Shown here in pieces: positions 17,952-27,581 of a stretch of 64,000 nucleotides of DNA. A model generated the notes under the pieces. The model was not told the DNA's origin. It saw only the letters and a program-made list of their open reading frames with translations, and did not search any database. This DNA comes from Dyella sp. AtDHG13 (lineage in GTDB: Bacteria; Pseudomonadota; Gammaproteobacteria; Xanthomonadales; Rhodanobacteraceae): contig NZ_QICJ01000009.1 of the NCBI RefSeq assembly GCF_003201105.1, positions 1 to 64,000 of the forward strand. Reading direction: 5' to 3'. Positions within the stretch are counted from its first letter, which is position 1; each line of letters opens with the position of its first letter. Position numbers and translations under genes: made by a program.

Positions 17952-19007
17952 ATGTCCGCCACCTTGCCGACCGCGCGCTCCTGGCGCTTGCTCGTGTTCG
18001 TGCTGCTGGCCGTCGCCGGCCTGCTCTATGTGAAATGGATGCCGTACTACCACCGCGCGTTCGTCGCGGCGAGCCAGCATGCCATCGGCCATTCCATCCT
18101 GGTGGGCGACGCGGCGAGCGCGCCCGCGCCTTCGTGGAACGCCGCGCTCGGTTACGCGCTGGCGTATGGCAAGGCCATCTGGCAGGCCATGGTGCTGGGC
18201 CTGCTGCTGGGCTCGGGCATCCAGGCGCTGCTGCCGACGGACTGGGTACAGCGGGTGCTGGGCCGCCGCGGCTTCGGCAGCGTGCTCGCCGGCGGCCTGC
18301 TGGCCGTGCCGGGCATGATGTGCACCTGCTGCGCCGCGCCGGTGGTGGTGGGCCTGCGCGAACACCGCGCCTCGCCGGGCGCGGCGGTGGCGTTCTGGCT
18401 GGGCAATACCGTGCTGAATCCCGCCACCCTGGTGTTCACCGGTTTCGTGCTGGGCTGGCACTGGACGGCGCTGCGCGTGCTGCTGGGTGTGCCCATGGTG
18501 TTCGGGTTGGGCCACATGGCCAACCGCATGGCAGGGCCGGGTGAGCTGGCGCCCACGGACGCATGGGTGGCGAGCGAAGCAGAGCCGCGCTCCGTGATTG
18601 ACGTGTTCCGCCGCTGGGCGCAGATCTTCGGCAGGATGGCCCTGCGGCTGATTCCCGAATACGTGGTGATCGTGCTGTTGCTGGGCGCGGTGCGCGCGTG
18701 GATGTTTCCGCACGTGGACCCGGCGATCGGCGACCAGTGGTTCTGGATCGTGGCGCTGGCGCTGGCCGGCACGCTGTTCGTGATTCCCACCGCGGGCGAG
18801 GTGCCCATCGTGCAGGCGATGCTGGCGTTGGGGCTGGGCGGTGGCCCGGCCGCCGCACTGCTGCTGACCCTGCCGCCGGTGAGCCTGCCGTCGCTGGCGA
18901 TGCTGGGGCGCTCGTTTCCGTGGCGGGTGCTGGTGGCGCTGGCGTTGGCGGTGGTGGGGTTTGGGGTGCTTGGTGGGTGGCTTGCCGTGTTGCTCGGGTT
19001 GCGTTGA
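17952..19007 (+). CDS. predicted permease (PF03773/ArsP-like)
   Basis: A 351-residue integral membrane protein with about eight helices. It resembles the YraQ/ArsP permease family: the conserved Cys/Pro loop GMMCTCCAAPVVVGLREH sits after the second helix pair, and FWLGNTVLNPATLVFTGFV and VIPTAGEVPIVQAML follow. Family members move arsenic or other metalloid compounds or are of unknown specificity. ATG 17952 follows AAGGGGAAAA. It lies divergent from selA and convergent to the formate dehydrogenase operon, so a role in selenium compound transport is an attractive but unproven inference. Confidence 0.75.
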   Translation: MSATLPTARSWRLLVFVLLAVAGLLYVKWMPYYHRAFVAASQHAIGHSILVGDAASAPAPSWNAALGYALAYGKAIWQAMVLGLLLGSGIQALLPTDWVQRVLGRRGFGSVLAGGLLAVPGMMCTCCAAPVVVGLREHRASPGAAVAFWLGNTVLNPATLVFTGFVLGWHWTALRVLLGVPMVFGLGHMANRMAGPGELAPTDAWVASEAEPRSVIDVFRRWAQIFGRMALRLIPEYVVIVLLLGAVRAWMFPHVDPAIGDQWFWIVALALAGTLFVIPTAGEVPIVQAMLALGLGGGPAAALLLTLPPVSLPSLAMLGRSFPWRVLVALALAVVGFGVLGGWLAVLLGLR

Positions 19008-19036
19008 GGGCGCCTCAGTATTTCGTGCTCTTGCTC

Positions 19037-19062
19037 GTCATTCCCGCTTTCGCGGGAATGAC
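19037..19062. terminator. bidirectional hairpin between convergent genes
   Basis: An 11-bp perfect stem (GTCATTCCCGC with its complement) with a TTTC loop lies between the permease and the fdhE 3' end. It could end transcription both ways, and it resembles the arms of the long repeats at 12967 and 34952. Confidence 0.6.
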
Positions 19063-19105
19063 GGTGTCTTTGAGGCTCCCCGCAATCGTGTCGCGAGACG
19101 TCCCG

Positions 19106-20056
19106 TTATTCCTCCACCACCTCACTCTCCCCCACCAACAGCAGCGGATTGGGCGCATGCCGCGCATAACCCGCCTCGGCGACCAGCATGTCCAGCCCCA
19201 GCGAGGCGAGGTCGTCCGCATACGGGTCGAGCTGCGTGTCTTTCAGTTGGTAGAGCAGCTTGGCGTAGGTGTGGCAGTCATCGCAGGTTTCCGCCTGCAC
19301 GGCGCCGGTATCGCCTTCGATGCTGCGCAGGGACAGGTGGCGCGTGCCGCCGCAGGTGATGCACACCGCGCGCACGTGGTTCCACGCGGTGGAGCACAGC
19401 GAGCAGTACAGGTAGCGCGTGCCCGGCGTGATGCCGGTGGCGGTGATCACGCCGGCGACGGAAGGCGAGCCGCAGCATGGGCACAGCGCGCGTTCTTCCA
19501 GCAGGCGCAGATGGTCGACGTTCAATCGCGCCGCCGATCCGGTGAAGTAGACCTGCAGCGCGGCGGCGACGAACACGGCCGCGGCCGTGTCCTCGGCGCT
19601 CAATCCGCCACGCAGGAAGCGGTCGGCCAGCTTCTCCAGCGCGGCGGTGTCGCTGCCGCGCAATTGCCGCATGGCATCCTGCGTGGCGGGCGGCAATTCG
19701 CTTGCGTCCATGTGATCGAGCAGCAGGCCCAGGCCTTCGCGCCAGGAGGCATCGCGGTGATGCCCGTCCGCCGCCAGCGGCGGCAGGCGCGCTTCCACCA
19801 CCCCCGCCACCACGTCGTCGCCCAGCACGGCGGCGGGCGCGCGCGTGGTGGCAACAACATGCTGCGCCTGCGCCAGTGCGGCCATGAAACGTAGCCACGG
19901 CTCCAGCGGATGCCCCTTGGACAGCTGCTCCAGTCGTTTTGCCGTGACGGCGAAACGGCGGGAAGGATCAGCGAGCAGGATGGGATCGGGCGCCTTGACG
20001 CCGGCATGCGCCGGGCCGGTCCATTTGCCTTCGGGCGGCGTGCCGGCTTGCCTCAT
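19106..20056 (-). CDS. fdhE: formate dehydrogenase accessory protein FdhE
   Basis: FdhE is a rubredoxin-like cytosolic protein needed for active respiratory formate dehydrogenase. The 316-residue product (E. coli 309) carries the expected cysteine motifs in order: CPCCGSP, YLYCSLCSTAWN, VCITCGGTRHLS and CDDCHTY. ATG 20056 overlaps the fdoI stop by 4 bp, so it is the last gene of the fdoGHI-fdhE unit and is translationally coupled. Confidence 0.95.
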   Translation of the reverse strand: MRQAGTPPEGKWTGPAHAGVKAPDPILLADPSRRFAVTAKRLEQLSKGHPLEPWLRFMAALAQAQHVVATTRAPAAVLGDDVVAGVVEARLPPLAADGHHRDASWREGLGLLLDHMDASELPPATQDAMRQLRGSDTAALEKLADRFLRGGLSAEDTAAAVFVAAALQVYFTGSAARLNVDHLRLLEERALCPCCGSPSVAGVITATGITPGTRYLYCSLCSTAWNHVRAVCITCGGTRHLSLRSIEGDTGAVQAETCDDCHTYAKLLYQLKDTQLDPYADDLASLGLDMLVAEAGYARHAPNPLLLVGESEVVEE

Positions 20057-20712
20057 GGGCGCTTCCTGATGATGTCCTTGCCGTGCTCGCCGGCGGCTAT
20101 CTCACGCAGCCACGCGCGGTGATGCCGCCACGCCCAGCCCGGTGTCACGTAGCCCTGCGTCATGGCACGCACCGAGTCGCGCACCCAGATCGCCGCGTAT
20201 ACGTGAACCACCCACACGATGATCGCCGCAATGGCCGCCAGGCTGTGGATCAGCACCGCCGCGCGCTGCACCGGCATCGAGGTGGCCTCGCCGAAATACA
20301 CCTCCCAGATCACCAGGCCGGTGAAGAACAGCACGGGGATCAGCAAGGTCATCGACCAGAACACGAACTTCTGGCCGGCGTTGTTGCGGCCCACCGGCGG
20401 CACGCGTTCCTCGTCGTTTTCCACGACGTCCTTGATGGATTTCATCCACTCGACGTCGCTCTTCTGCACGAGGTTCTCCCGCCAGAACTGCACGATCAGG
20501 CCGAGATAGCTCAGCATCAGCAGGCAGCCGATCCACGGGTGCACCGCGCGCATCCACTGCCCGCCGCCGAATAGGCCCGACAGCCAGAACATCAGCGGAT
20601 GGAACATCGCCAGCCCCGACAGGGTCAGCAGCACGAAGCAGATGGCGGTGATCCAGTGGTTGATGCGGTTCACCCGGGTGTAACGGATGATCACGGTCCT
20701 GGAGCTGCTCAT
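20053..20712 (-). CDS. fdoI: formate dehydrogenase cytochrome b556 subunit
   Basis: The membrane subunit (219 residues; E. coli FdnI/FdoI 211-217) takes electrons from FdoH and passes them to quinone through two b-type hemes. It has four membrane helices. Candidate heme ligands are visible in [19 protein letters not shown] and the [18 protein letters not shown] helix. ATG 20712 overlaps the fdoH stop by 4 bp. The open frame extends further upstream but that part is antisense noise within fdoH. Confidence 0.93.
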   Translation of the reverse strand: MSSSRTVIIRYTRVNRINHWITAICFVLLTLSGLAMFHPLMFWLSGLFGGGQWMRAVHPWIGCLLMLSYLGLIVQFWRENLVQKSDVEWMKSIKDVVENDEERVPPVGRNNAGQKFVFWSMTLLIPVLFFTGLVIWEVYFGEATSMPVQRAAVLIHSLAAIAAIIVWVVHVYAAIWVRDSVRAMTQGYVTPGWAWRHHRAWLREIAAGEHGKDIIRKRP

Positions 20713-21620
20713 AGCGTCTTCTCCGCGTCGTCGAGCACGCGCTCGCCGGCTGCCTCGTCTTCCTCGGTGACCTCGTTCGGACCCTCGGTGATCCAGTGGA
20801 AGAAGCCGGCCAGTGCCGCCAGCGCCACGCCGAACAGCGCGATGGGCTTGATGATGCCCTTCCACGCCGTCACCATCGGGCTGATCCGCGGATTGTCGGG
20901 CAGGCCCGAATACAGCGAAGGCTTGTCCGCGTGATGCAGCACGTACATCACGTGGGTACCGCCGACTTCCTGCGGGTCGTACAGGCCGGCCTTTTCGAAA
21001 CCGCGCGACTTCAGGTCGACGATGCGCTCCTGCGCCCAGTCCTTCATGTCGGTCTTGGAGCCGAACATGATCGCGCCGGTCGGGCAGGCCTTGACGCAGG
21101 CGGGCTCCAGCCCGACCGACACGCGGTCGGAGCACAGCGTGCATTTGTACGACTTGTGGTCCTTCTTGCTGATGCGCGGGATGTCGAACGGGCAACCCTT
21201 CACGCAGTAGCCGCAGCCGATGCATTTGTCGCTGATGAAATCGACGATGCCGTTGGCGTACTGCACGATGGCGCCCGGCGCCGGGCAGGCCTTCAGGCAA
21301 CCCGGATCCTCGCAGTGCATGCAGCCGTCCTTGCGGATCAGCCATTCCAGGTTGCCCTGCTCGTTCTCGTACTCGGCGAACTTCATCAGGGTCCACACGT
21401 CGGGACTCAGGTCGTCCGGGTTCTGGTACGAGCCTTCGAAATGGCCGATGTCCTGGCGCAGGTCGTTCCACTCCATGCACGCCGACTGGCAGGCCTTGCA
21501 GCCGATGCAGCGGGTGACGTCGATGAGCTTGGCCACCTGGTCTTCGTGGTTGCGCGCCTGCGGCGGCGTCATTGTCGATGCGGAGCGGCGTACGTAGTCT
21601 TGCGATTGAAGGTCGGACAT
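20709..21620 (-). CDS. fdoH: formate dehydrogenase iron-sulfur subunit
   Basis: The beta subunit (303 residues; E. coli 294-300) carries four [4Fe-4S] clusters linking the active site to the cytochrome. Four ferredoxin-type Cys groups are visible: [42 protein letters not shown], and CTLCSD with [11 protein letters not shown]-terminal membrane anchor ([20 protein letters not shown]) follows. It begins 10 bp after fdoG. A Glu-rich tail is longer than in E. coli. Confidence 0.95.
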   Translation of the reverse strand: MSDLQSQDYVRRSASTMTPPQARNHEDQVAKLIDVTRCIGCKACQSACMEWNDLRQDIGHFEGSYQNPDDLSPDVWTLMKFAEYENEQGNLEWLIRKDGCMHCEDPGCLKACPAPGAIVQYANGIVDFISDKCIGCGYCVKGCPFDIPRISKKDHKSYKCTLCSDRVSVGLEPACVKACPTGAIMFGSKTDMKDWAQERIVDLKSRGFEKAGLYDPQEVGGTHVMYVLHHADKPSLYSGLPDNPRISPMVTAWKGIIKPIALFGVALAALAGFFHWITEGPNEVTEEDEAAGERVLDDAEKTL

Positions 21621-21630
21621 GGCGGCTTCC

Positions 21631-24600
21631 TCAGGCGGCGACCGGTGCGCTGGTCTTTTCGACGTTGACGAGGAACGCCTTGAACTCCGGCGTCTGTGTG
21701 TTGGCGTCGCCGACGGATGGCGTCAGCGTGTTCGCGCCGTAACCCTTCCTGGCCTGACCGGTGAAGCCCCAGTGGATGGGCACGCCGATCACGTGGGTGG
21801 GCTTGCCGTCCACCTGCATGGGCTTGATGCGCTTGGTCACATAGGCCTTGCATATCACTTCGCCGCGCTTGGACGACACCTTCACCCAGCCGCCCTGCTC
21901 GATGCCCTTCTCCTTCGCCAGCACCTCGCCGATCTCGATGAACTCCTCCGGCTGCAGGATGGCGTTGATCAGCGCGTGCTTGGTCCAGTAGTGGAAGTGC
22001 TCGGTGAGGCGATACGTGGTGGCCACGTACGGGAACTGTTTTGGACTGCCAAACGCCGCGCGGTCGTCGGCGAACACGCGGGCCACGGGGTTGGAGCTCA
22101 CCTTGGGATGCAGCACGTTCTCCACCGGCGATTCCAGCGGCTCGTAGTGCTCGGGGAACGGACCGTCGCCCATCTGGTCGCGGGCGAACAATCGCCCCAT
22201 GCCTTCGGCGTTCATGATGAACGGGCCGACGCCGTCGGAAGGCTTCACCGTGGGACCGTAGTCGGGCACGTCGATGCCCACCCAGCGCGCGCCGTTCCAG
22301 GAAATGATCGGCTTGGCCGGGTTCCACGGCTTGCCGTCCGGGTCTGCGCTGGCGCGGTTGTAGAGAATGCGCCGGTTGGCCGGCCAGGCCCACGCCCAGT
22401 TGGGTGCGATGCCCTGCTCGCGCGGGTCGGTGGCGTCGCGGCGCGCCATCTGGTTGCCCTTCTCGGTAAAGCAGCCCGAGAAGATCCAGCAACCGGACGC
22501 GGTGGTACCGTCGTCGCGCAATTGCGCAAAGCCATCCAGCAGCGTGCCGGCCTTGGTCGTCACCGTGTTGGTGGCCGGATCGGTCAGATCGGCCAGTGCG
22601 CGGCCGTTCATTTCCTTGGCCAACTCTTCCGGATCGGGACTGATCGGGTCGGTGTACTTCCACGTCACGTTGAGCAGCGGATCGGGGAAGGCGCCGCCTT
22701 CCTTGCGATACAGCTCGCGCAGGCGATGGAAGATGCCGCTCATGATCCAGATGTCGGACTTGGCGATGCCCGGACCTTCGGCTGCTTTCCAATGCCACTG
22801 CAGCCAGCGCGCGGAGTTGACCAGCGAGCCGTTCTCTTCCGCAAAGCAGGTGGTGGGCAGCTGGAACACTTCGGTCTGGATGTCCGCCGAATGCGCCGGG
22901 TTCTGCGGACCGAAGTCCTGCCAGAAGCGCGAGGTTTCCGTGTCCAGCGGATCCATCGTGACGAGGAACTTCAGCTTGCTCAGGCCGCGCCGGATCTTGC
23001 CGCGATCAGGGAAGGCCTGCAGCGGGTTGAAGCCCTGGCAGATGTAGCCCGTCATCTGCCCGTTGTTCATCATCTCGAACGCCTTGATGATGTCGTACAG
23101 CGGGATGTCGAGCTTGGGCAGCCAGTCGTAGGCCCAGTCGTTTTCCTGCTTGGCGGCATCGCCGTACATCGCCTTCTGGAAACTCACGAAGAACTTGCGG
23201 TAGTTCTGCCAGTAGCTGGTCTGCCCCGGACGCAGCGGCTTGTACTGCTTGGTCTTCATGTAGACGTCGAGGCTGGTTTCCTTGTCGTTGGGCAGGTTCA
23301 TGTAGCCCGGCATGAGGTTGGAAAGCAGCCCGACGTCGGTGAGCCCCTGGATGTTGGAGTGCCCGCGCAGCGCGTTCATGCCGCCGCCCGCCACGCCGAT
23401 GTTGCCCAGCAGCAGCTGCACCATCGCCATGGTGCGGATGTTCTGCGCGCCCACCGAGTGCTGCGTCCAGCCCAGCGCGAACAGGCTGGTCATGGCCTTG
23501 TCCGGCGCGGCGGTGCTGGCGAACAGCTCGCACACGTGCAGGAACTTGTCCTGCGGTGTGCCGCAGATGCGCGACACCATCTCCGGCGTATAACGCGACA
23601 CGTGCTGCTTGAGCAGGTTGATCACGCAGCGCGGGTTCTGCCAGGTGTCGTCCGACTTGGCATACCCCTGCTCGTCCAGCTCGTAGTCCCAGCTGGATTT
23701 GTCGTAGGTGTGGGTTTCCTCGTTGTAGCCGCTGAACAGGCCGTCCTTGAAGTCGAACCCATCCTTCACGATCAGGCCGGCGTTGGTGTACGCACGCACG
23801 TATTCGTGCTGGATCGCGTCCTTTTCCAGCAGGTAGCGGATCACGCCGTTGAGGAAGGCGATGTCGGTGCCCGGGCGGATGGGCGCGTAGTAATCGGCCA
23901 CGGAAGCCGTGCGCGTGAAGCGCGGATCGACCACGACGAGCTTGGCGCCGTTTTCGATCTTCGCCTCGATCACCCATTTGAAGCCGCACGGATGCGCCTC
24001 GGCGGCATTGCCACCCATGACGACGACGACGTTGGCGTTCTTGATGTCCTGCCAGGTGTTGGTCATCGCACCGCGACCGAATGATGGGGCCAGACTGGCC
24101 ACCGTCGGTCCGTGTCAGACACGCGCCTGGTTGTCGAACACCACCATGCCGAGGGAGCGCACCACCTTCCACGTGAGGTAGGAGGTTTCACTGGACGACG
24201 CCGAGGCCGCCAGCATGCCGACGCTGGTCCAGCGATTGACCGTGGTGCCGGCGGCGTTCTTGGCGATGAAGTTCTTGTCGCGGTCGTCCTTCATCAGGCG
24301 CGCGATGCGATCGAGCGCGAAATCCCAGGAGACTTCCTCGAACTCCGTGCCGCCCGGCTTGCGATAGCGCGGCGCCTTCAGGCGCGTGGGCGCATGCACG
24401 ACGTCGAGCAGCGCCGAGCCCTTGGGGCACAGCGTGCCGCGATTCACCGGGTGATCCGGATCGCCTTCGATATGGATGATGTTGGAGAGCGCATTCTTGG
24501 CGCGGTCACCCATGCTGTAGATCAGGATGCCGCAGGCCACCGAACAGTACGTGCAGGTGTTGCGTGTTTCGGTGGCGTGGGTGAGCTTGAAGGGTCGGAC

Positions 24601-24708
24601 GGCGGCGGCTTGCGCCTCCCCCGCGGCCCCGAAGCCGAGCATGCCGAGGCTCGATGCTGCCAAGCCCAGGCCGGTGAACTTGATGAACTCGCGGCGGGTG
24701 AGTGCCAT
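21631..24708 (-). CDS. fdoG: formate dehydrogenase major subunit, selenoprotein (Sec198)
   Basis: The periplasmic catalytic subunit (1025 residues including Sec; E. coli FdnG 1015) oxidises formate at a molybdenum or tungsten bis-MGD centre. The frame is interrupted only by TGA at 24115-24117, which falls in the context [12 protein letters not shown], the conserved Sec site of FdnG/FdoG. A SECIS hairpin follows. The N-terminus has a Tat signal (TRREFIKF, then [14 protein letters not shown]) and a [4Fe-4S] motif [13 protein letters not shown] with a later [12 protein letters not shown] 24708 follows GGGAG. It starts the fdoG-H-I-fdhE operon. An annotator treating TGA as stop would split it into 197- and 823-residue pieces. 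Confidence 0.96.
24073..24117 (-). promoter_or_regulatory. bacterial SECIS element in fdoG
   Basis: Reading the minus strand from the UGA at 24117, a hairpin forms with an ACCGA/TCGGT lower stem (24105-24109 with 24076-24080) and an upper GGCC/GGCC stem (24097-24100 with 24088-24091) closing the loop AGTCT (24092-24096). The loop is the same pentamer as in E. coli fdnG, and its distance from UGA fits the SelB-binding geometry. Confidence 0.92.
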
Positions 24709-24947
24709 CGCTTGCGCTCCCGGGAAATCTGGCTGAACTTCCGCCCGCTGGATCGGGCAGACGACGTGGCTCGATAAATCTCCGTGAAGACAGCGGGTAT
24801 GACGCTGCTGTCTGTTCAAAAAGGTAGCACAGATCGCCGAGGCAAAACGGCCACGTTCTTGCGAAGCCCATGACCTGTCCGGGACGGTTCGACGCCACGT
24901 TCACGCCGGCTTTCCGAAGCGCCGTTGTCACAATCGGCGGACGACCT

Positions 24948-26051
24948 TCAGCGTGCGCGCGAGGGCGGCGCCGTGGAGCCGCGCACCACCAGGTCGGCCG
25001 ACAGCACGCGCTTGCGCGGCGGCACGCCGGCATCGTTCAACAGCTCGATCAGCATGGCCATGGCCTCGCGGCCCAGCGCGTTCTTGGGCTGGGCGACGGT
25101 GGTCAGCGCGGGTGTGGTGTAGCGTGCGAAACGGATGTCGTCGAAGCCGACCACGGAGACATCCTCCGGCACGCGCAGGCCGTGCGCGCCGAGCGCGCGC
25201 ATGGCGCCGATGGCCATCTCGTCATTGGCGCAGAACACGGCGCTGAAGCGTCGCCGCTGCGCCAGCAGCAATTCGATGGCGCGTTCCCCCGCCTCGATGG
25301 AAAAGTCGCCCGCCACGCTCAGGCCGGCGTCGAAGGAAAGCTCCGCGCGCTGCAGGGCGAGCCGATAGCCCTGCTCGCGGTCCACGCAGATGGGGCTGGT
25401 CGGCGGCCCGCCGACGAAGGCGATGTCGCGATGGCCGAGCATCACCAGGTAATCCACGGCGACGCCGGCCGCGGTGACGTTGTCCACGTAGACGCTGGAG
25501 ATCTGGGCGTCCTTCACGTACTCGCAGGCGTTGACCACCGGCAGCCGCCCCTGCACGGGAATGGCCGGCACGCGCGGCGACATGGTGATGATGCCGTCGG
25601 CCTGCCGCGCCGCCACCATGTCCGCATAGGCCTGCTCGCGCACCAGGCTGCCCTGCGTTTCGCCCAGCAGCACGGAATAGCCGCTCTCGTGCGCCACCTG
25701 CTCGATGCCGCGGATCACCTCGGAGAAGAACGGGTTGGCGATGTCCGGTAGCAAGGCCACGATCAGCCGCGTGCGCGCGGTGCGCAGGTTGCGCGCCAGC
25801 GCGTTGGGCGTGTAGCCCAGCCGCTTTACCACTTCATGGATGTGCTGACGCGTGGTTTCGCTGACGATCTCCGGCCGCTGCAGGGCGCGCGACACCGTGG
25901 CCACGGACACGTTGGCGGCCGCGGCGATTTCCTTGACCGTGCGGCCGCGCGCGGGCGCGGCCTCGGGCGTGGTCGGCTTGCCCTTGCCGCCGGGCCGCTT
26001 GCGTCTGGATCCATCCCCGCTCACCGGCTCACGCCTCCCGCTTTGCTGCAT
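24948..26051 (-). CDS. LacI-family transcriptional regulator
   Basis: A 367-residue repressor. After a basic Pro/Gly-rich tail of about 35 residues comes the LacI helix-turn-helix (VKEIAAAANVSVATVSRAL) and hinge helix (YTPNALARNLRTARTRLI), then a periplasmic-binding-protein-like sugar domain ending in VSVVGFDDIRFARYTTPAL. It is divergent from the 3-keto-sugar operon, and two palindromic operators lie in the 333-bp gap. It is expected to repress that operon and itself until a sugar or 3-keto sugar binds. Confidence 0.88.
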   Translation of the reverse strand: MQQSGRREPVSGDGSRRKRPGGKGKPTTPEAAPARGRTVKEIAAAANVSVATVSRALQRPEIVSETTRQHIHEVVKRLGYTPNALARNLRTARTRLIVALLPDIANPFFSEVIRGIEQVAHESGYSVLLGETQGSLVREQAYADMVAARQADGIITMSPRVPAIPVQGRLPVVNACEYVKDAQISSVYVDNVTAAGVAVDYLVMLGHRDIAFVGGPPTSPICVDREQGYRLALQRAELSFDAGLSVAGDFSIEAGERAIELLLAQRRRFSAVFCANDEMAIGAMRALGAHGLRVPEDVSVVGFDDIRFARYTTPALTTVAQPKNALGREAMAMLIELLNDAGVPPRKRVLSADLVVRGSTAPPSRAR

Positions 26052-26133
26052 TGCTCATGACGATACCACCGGGCCTGAGGCCGACGAGCGCGCGGATAGC
26101 GCCGCCCTTCCGGCGACCATGCCCGTGCGCATT

Positions 26134-26174
26134 GGTGCAACGCAATGTAATGGATTACATGAAATCGTTGCACC
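26134..26174. promoter_or_regulatory. LacI operator O1, nested palindrome
   Basis: A perfect dyad ATGTAAT-GG-ATTACAT (26145-26160) sits inside a second perfect 9-bp dyad (GGTGCAACG at 26134-26142 and CGTTGCACC at 26166-26174). The inner site has the size and central symmetry of a LacI-family operator. It lies 83 bp from the regulator's start codon. Confidence 0.75.
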
Positions 26175-26279
26175 GGCATTTATCCATCTGCTACATATTT
26201 CGGCCAATTTATAGCAGCAAGCCATCCGGCGTTGTCGCAAACAATCCGGACTCGATGCAGTAACCCAATAACCATGCCG

Positions 26280-26295
26280 ATGTAATCGAATACAT
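26280..26295. promoter_or_regulatory. LacI operator O2
   Basis: ATGTAATCGAATACAT at 26280-26295 matches the O1 inner palindrome with one broken base pair. Its centre is 135 bp from O1, about 13 helical turns, which would permit looping. It lies 90 bp upstream of the first operon gene. Confidence 0.72.
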
Positions 26296-26384
26296 TTTCG
26301 ATTGCACGGCGAGTCGGGAGGGGACATGGCAAGCCAGCGGGGAGCAACGGCCGTCCAGGCGCCTGCGCCAGGGGAGACGGCCCG

Positions 26385-27581
26385 ATGAAGCGACTGGGCA
26401 TGGGCCTGGTCGGCCCCGGCTTCATCGCCGCGCATCACCTCGATGCGGTCCGCCGCCTGGGGAATGTCGACATCGTCGGCATCGCCGGCTCCAGCCTCGA
26501 CTCCGCCCGCAAGCGCGCACGCGAGCTGGGCGTGGAACGCGCCTATGCGAGCCATGCCGAACTGCTGGCCGACCCTGCCGTGCAAGTGGTGCACAACACC
26601 ACGCCCAACCATCTGCACCGGGACATCTCGCTGGCCGCCCTGCGCGCCGGCAAGCACGTGATCTCGGACAAGCCGCTGGCCAGCAACACGCAGGAAAGCC
26701 GCGAACTGGCGGAAGCCGCGCGCGCAGCGGGCGTAGCGCACGTGGTCACCTTCAACTATCGCGGACATGCGCTGGTGCAGCAGGCGCGAGCCATGATCGC
26801 CAAGGGCAAGCTCGGCGCGCCGGTGTTCGTGCACGGCCGCTACCTGCAGGACTGGCTCACCGACCAGGACACCTACACGTGGCGCCTCGATCCCAAACGG
26901 GGCGGCGCGAGTTCCGCGCTGGGCGACATCGGTTCGCACTGGTGCGACCTTGCCGAGCACGTCACCGGCTCGCGCATCGTGGCGGTGCTTGCCGACCTGC
27001 ACACCGTGGTTCCCGTGCGCCGCGCGCCGGCCGAATCCACCAAGGCGTTTGCCACGCGGGGCAAGAACGCACCGCGGCGCGAAGTCGCCATCACCAGCGA
27101 AGACCTGGCCAGCGTGCTGCTGCGTTTCGACAACGGCGCGCGCGGTTCCCTGATCGTCGGCCAGGTGCTGCCCGGCCACAAGAACGACCTGCGGCTGGAA
27201 GTGAATGGCCGCCTCGCCTCGGTGGCGTGGCAGCAGGAACAGCCCAACACGCTGTGGATCGGGCACCACGCGCAAGCCAATACGCTGCTGGAACGCGATC
27301 CGGCCCTGCTGGATGCCTCCGCGCGCGGCTACGCACACCTGCCGGCCGGACATCCGGAAGCCTGGGCCGACGCCTTCCGCAATCTCATCGCCGATGCCTA
27401 CGCCTGGATACGCCGCGGCGGCACGCCGGAAACGCGCCCGCTCGCCCTGCCGACCTTCGAGGACGGCTACCGCAACAGCCTGGTGATCGACGCCATGCTG
27501 CGCAGCCATGCCGCGGGCGGCATCTGGCAGAACGTCGGCGACGACATCGAGCCACCACGCAAAAAGGGGAAACGGGGATGA
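26385..27581 (+). CDS. Gfo/Idh/MocA-family sugar dehydrogenase
   Basis: A 398-residue cytosolic NAD(P)-dependent oxidoreductase. The Rossmann motif GLVGPGFIAAHHLDAV, NTTPNHLHRDISLAAL and ISDKPLASNTQE (KP motif) mark the family; LGDIGSHWCDLAEHVTG is the conserved His-containing active-site helix. It heads the operon and overlaps the next gene by 4 bp. In 3-keto-glycoside pathways such enzymes reduce 3-keto sugars or oxidise glycosides at C3. The exact substrate is unknown. Confidence 0.85.
   Translation: MKRLGMGLVGPGFIAAHHLDAVRRLGNVDIVGIAGSSLDSARKRARELGVERAYASHAELLADPAVQVVHNTTPNHLHRDISLAALRAGKHVISDKPLASNTQESRELAEAARAAGVAHVVTFNYRGHALVQQARAMIAKGKLGAPVFVHGRYLQDWLTDQDTYTWRLDPKRGGASSALGDIGSHWCDLAEHVTGSRIVAVLADLHTVVPVRRAPAESTKAFATRGKNAPRREVAITSEDLASVLLRFDNGARGSLIVGQVLPGHKNDLRLEVNGRLASVAWQQEQPNTLWIGHHAQANTLLERDPALLDASARGYAHLPAGHPEAWADAFRNLIADAYAWIRRGGTPETRPLALPTFEDGYRNSLVIDAMLRSHAAGGIWQNVGDDIEPPRKKGKRG

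Noticed and set aside
24115-24819. Separate small gene upstream of the 823-residue formate dehydrogenase frame
   Set aside because: It is the N-terminal part of fdoG; the TGA between them is the Sec codon.
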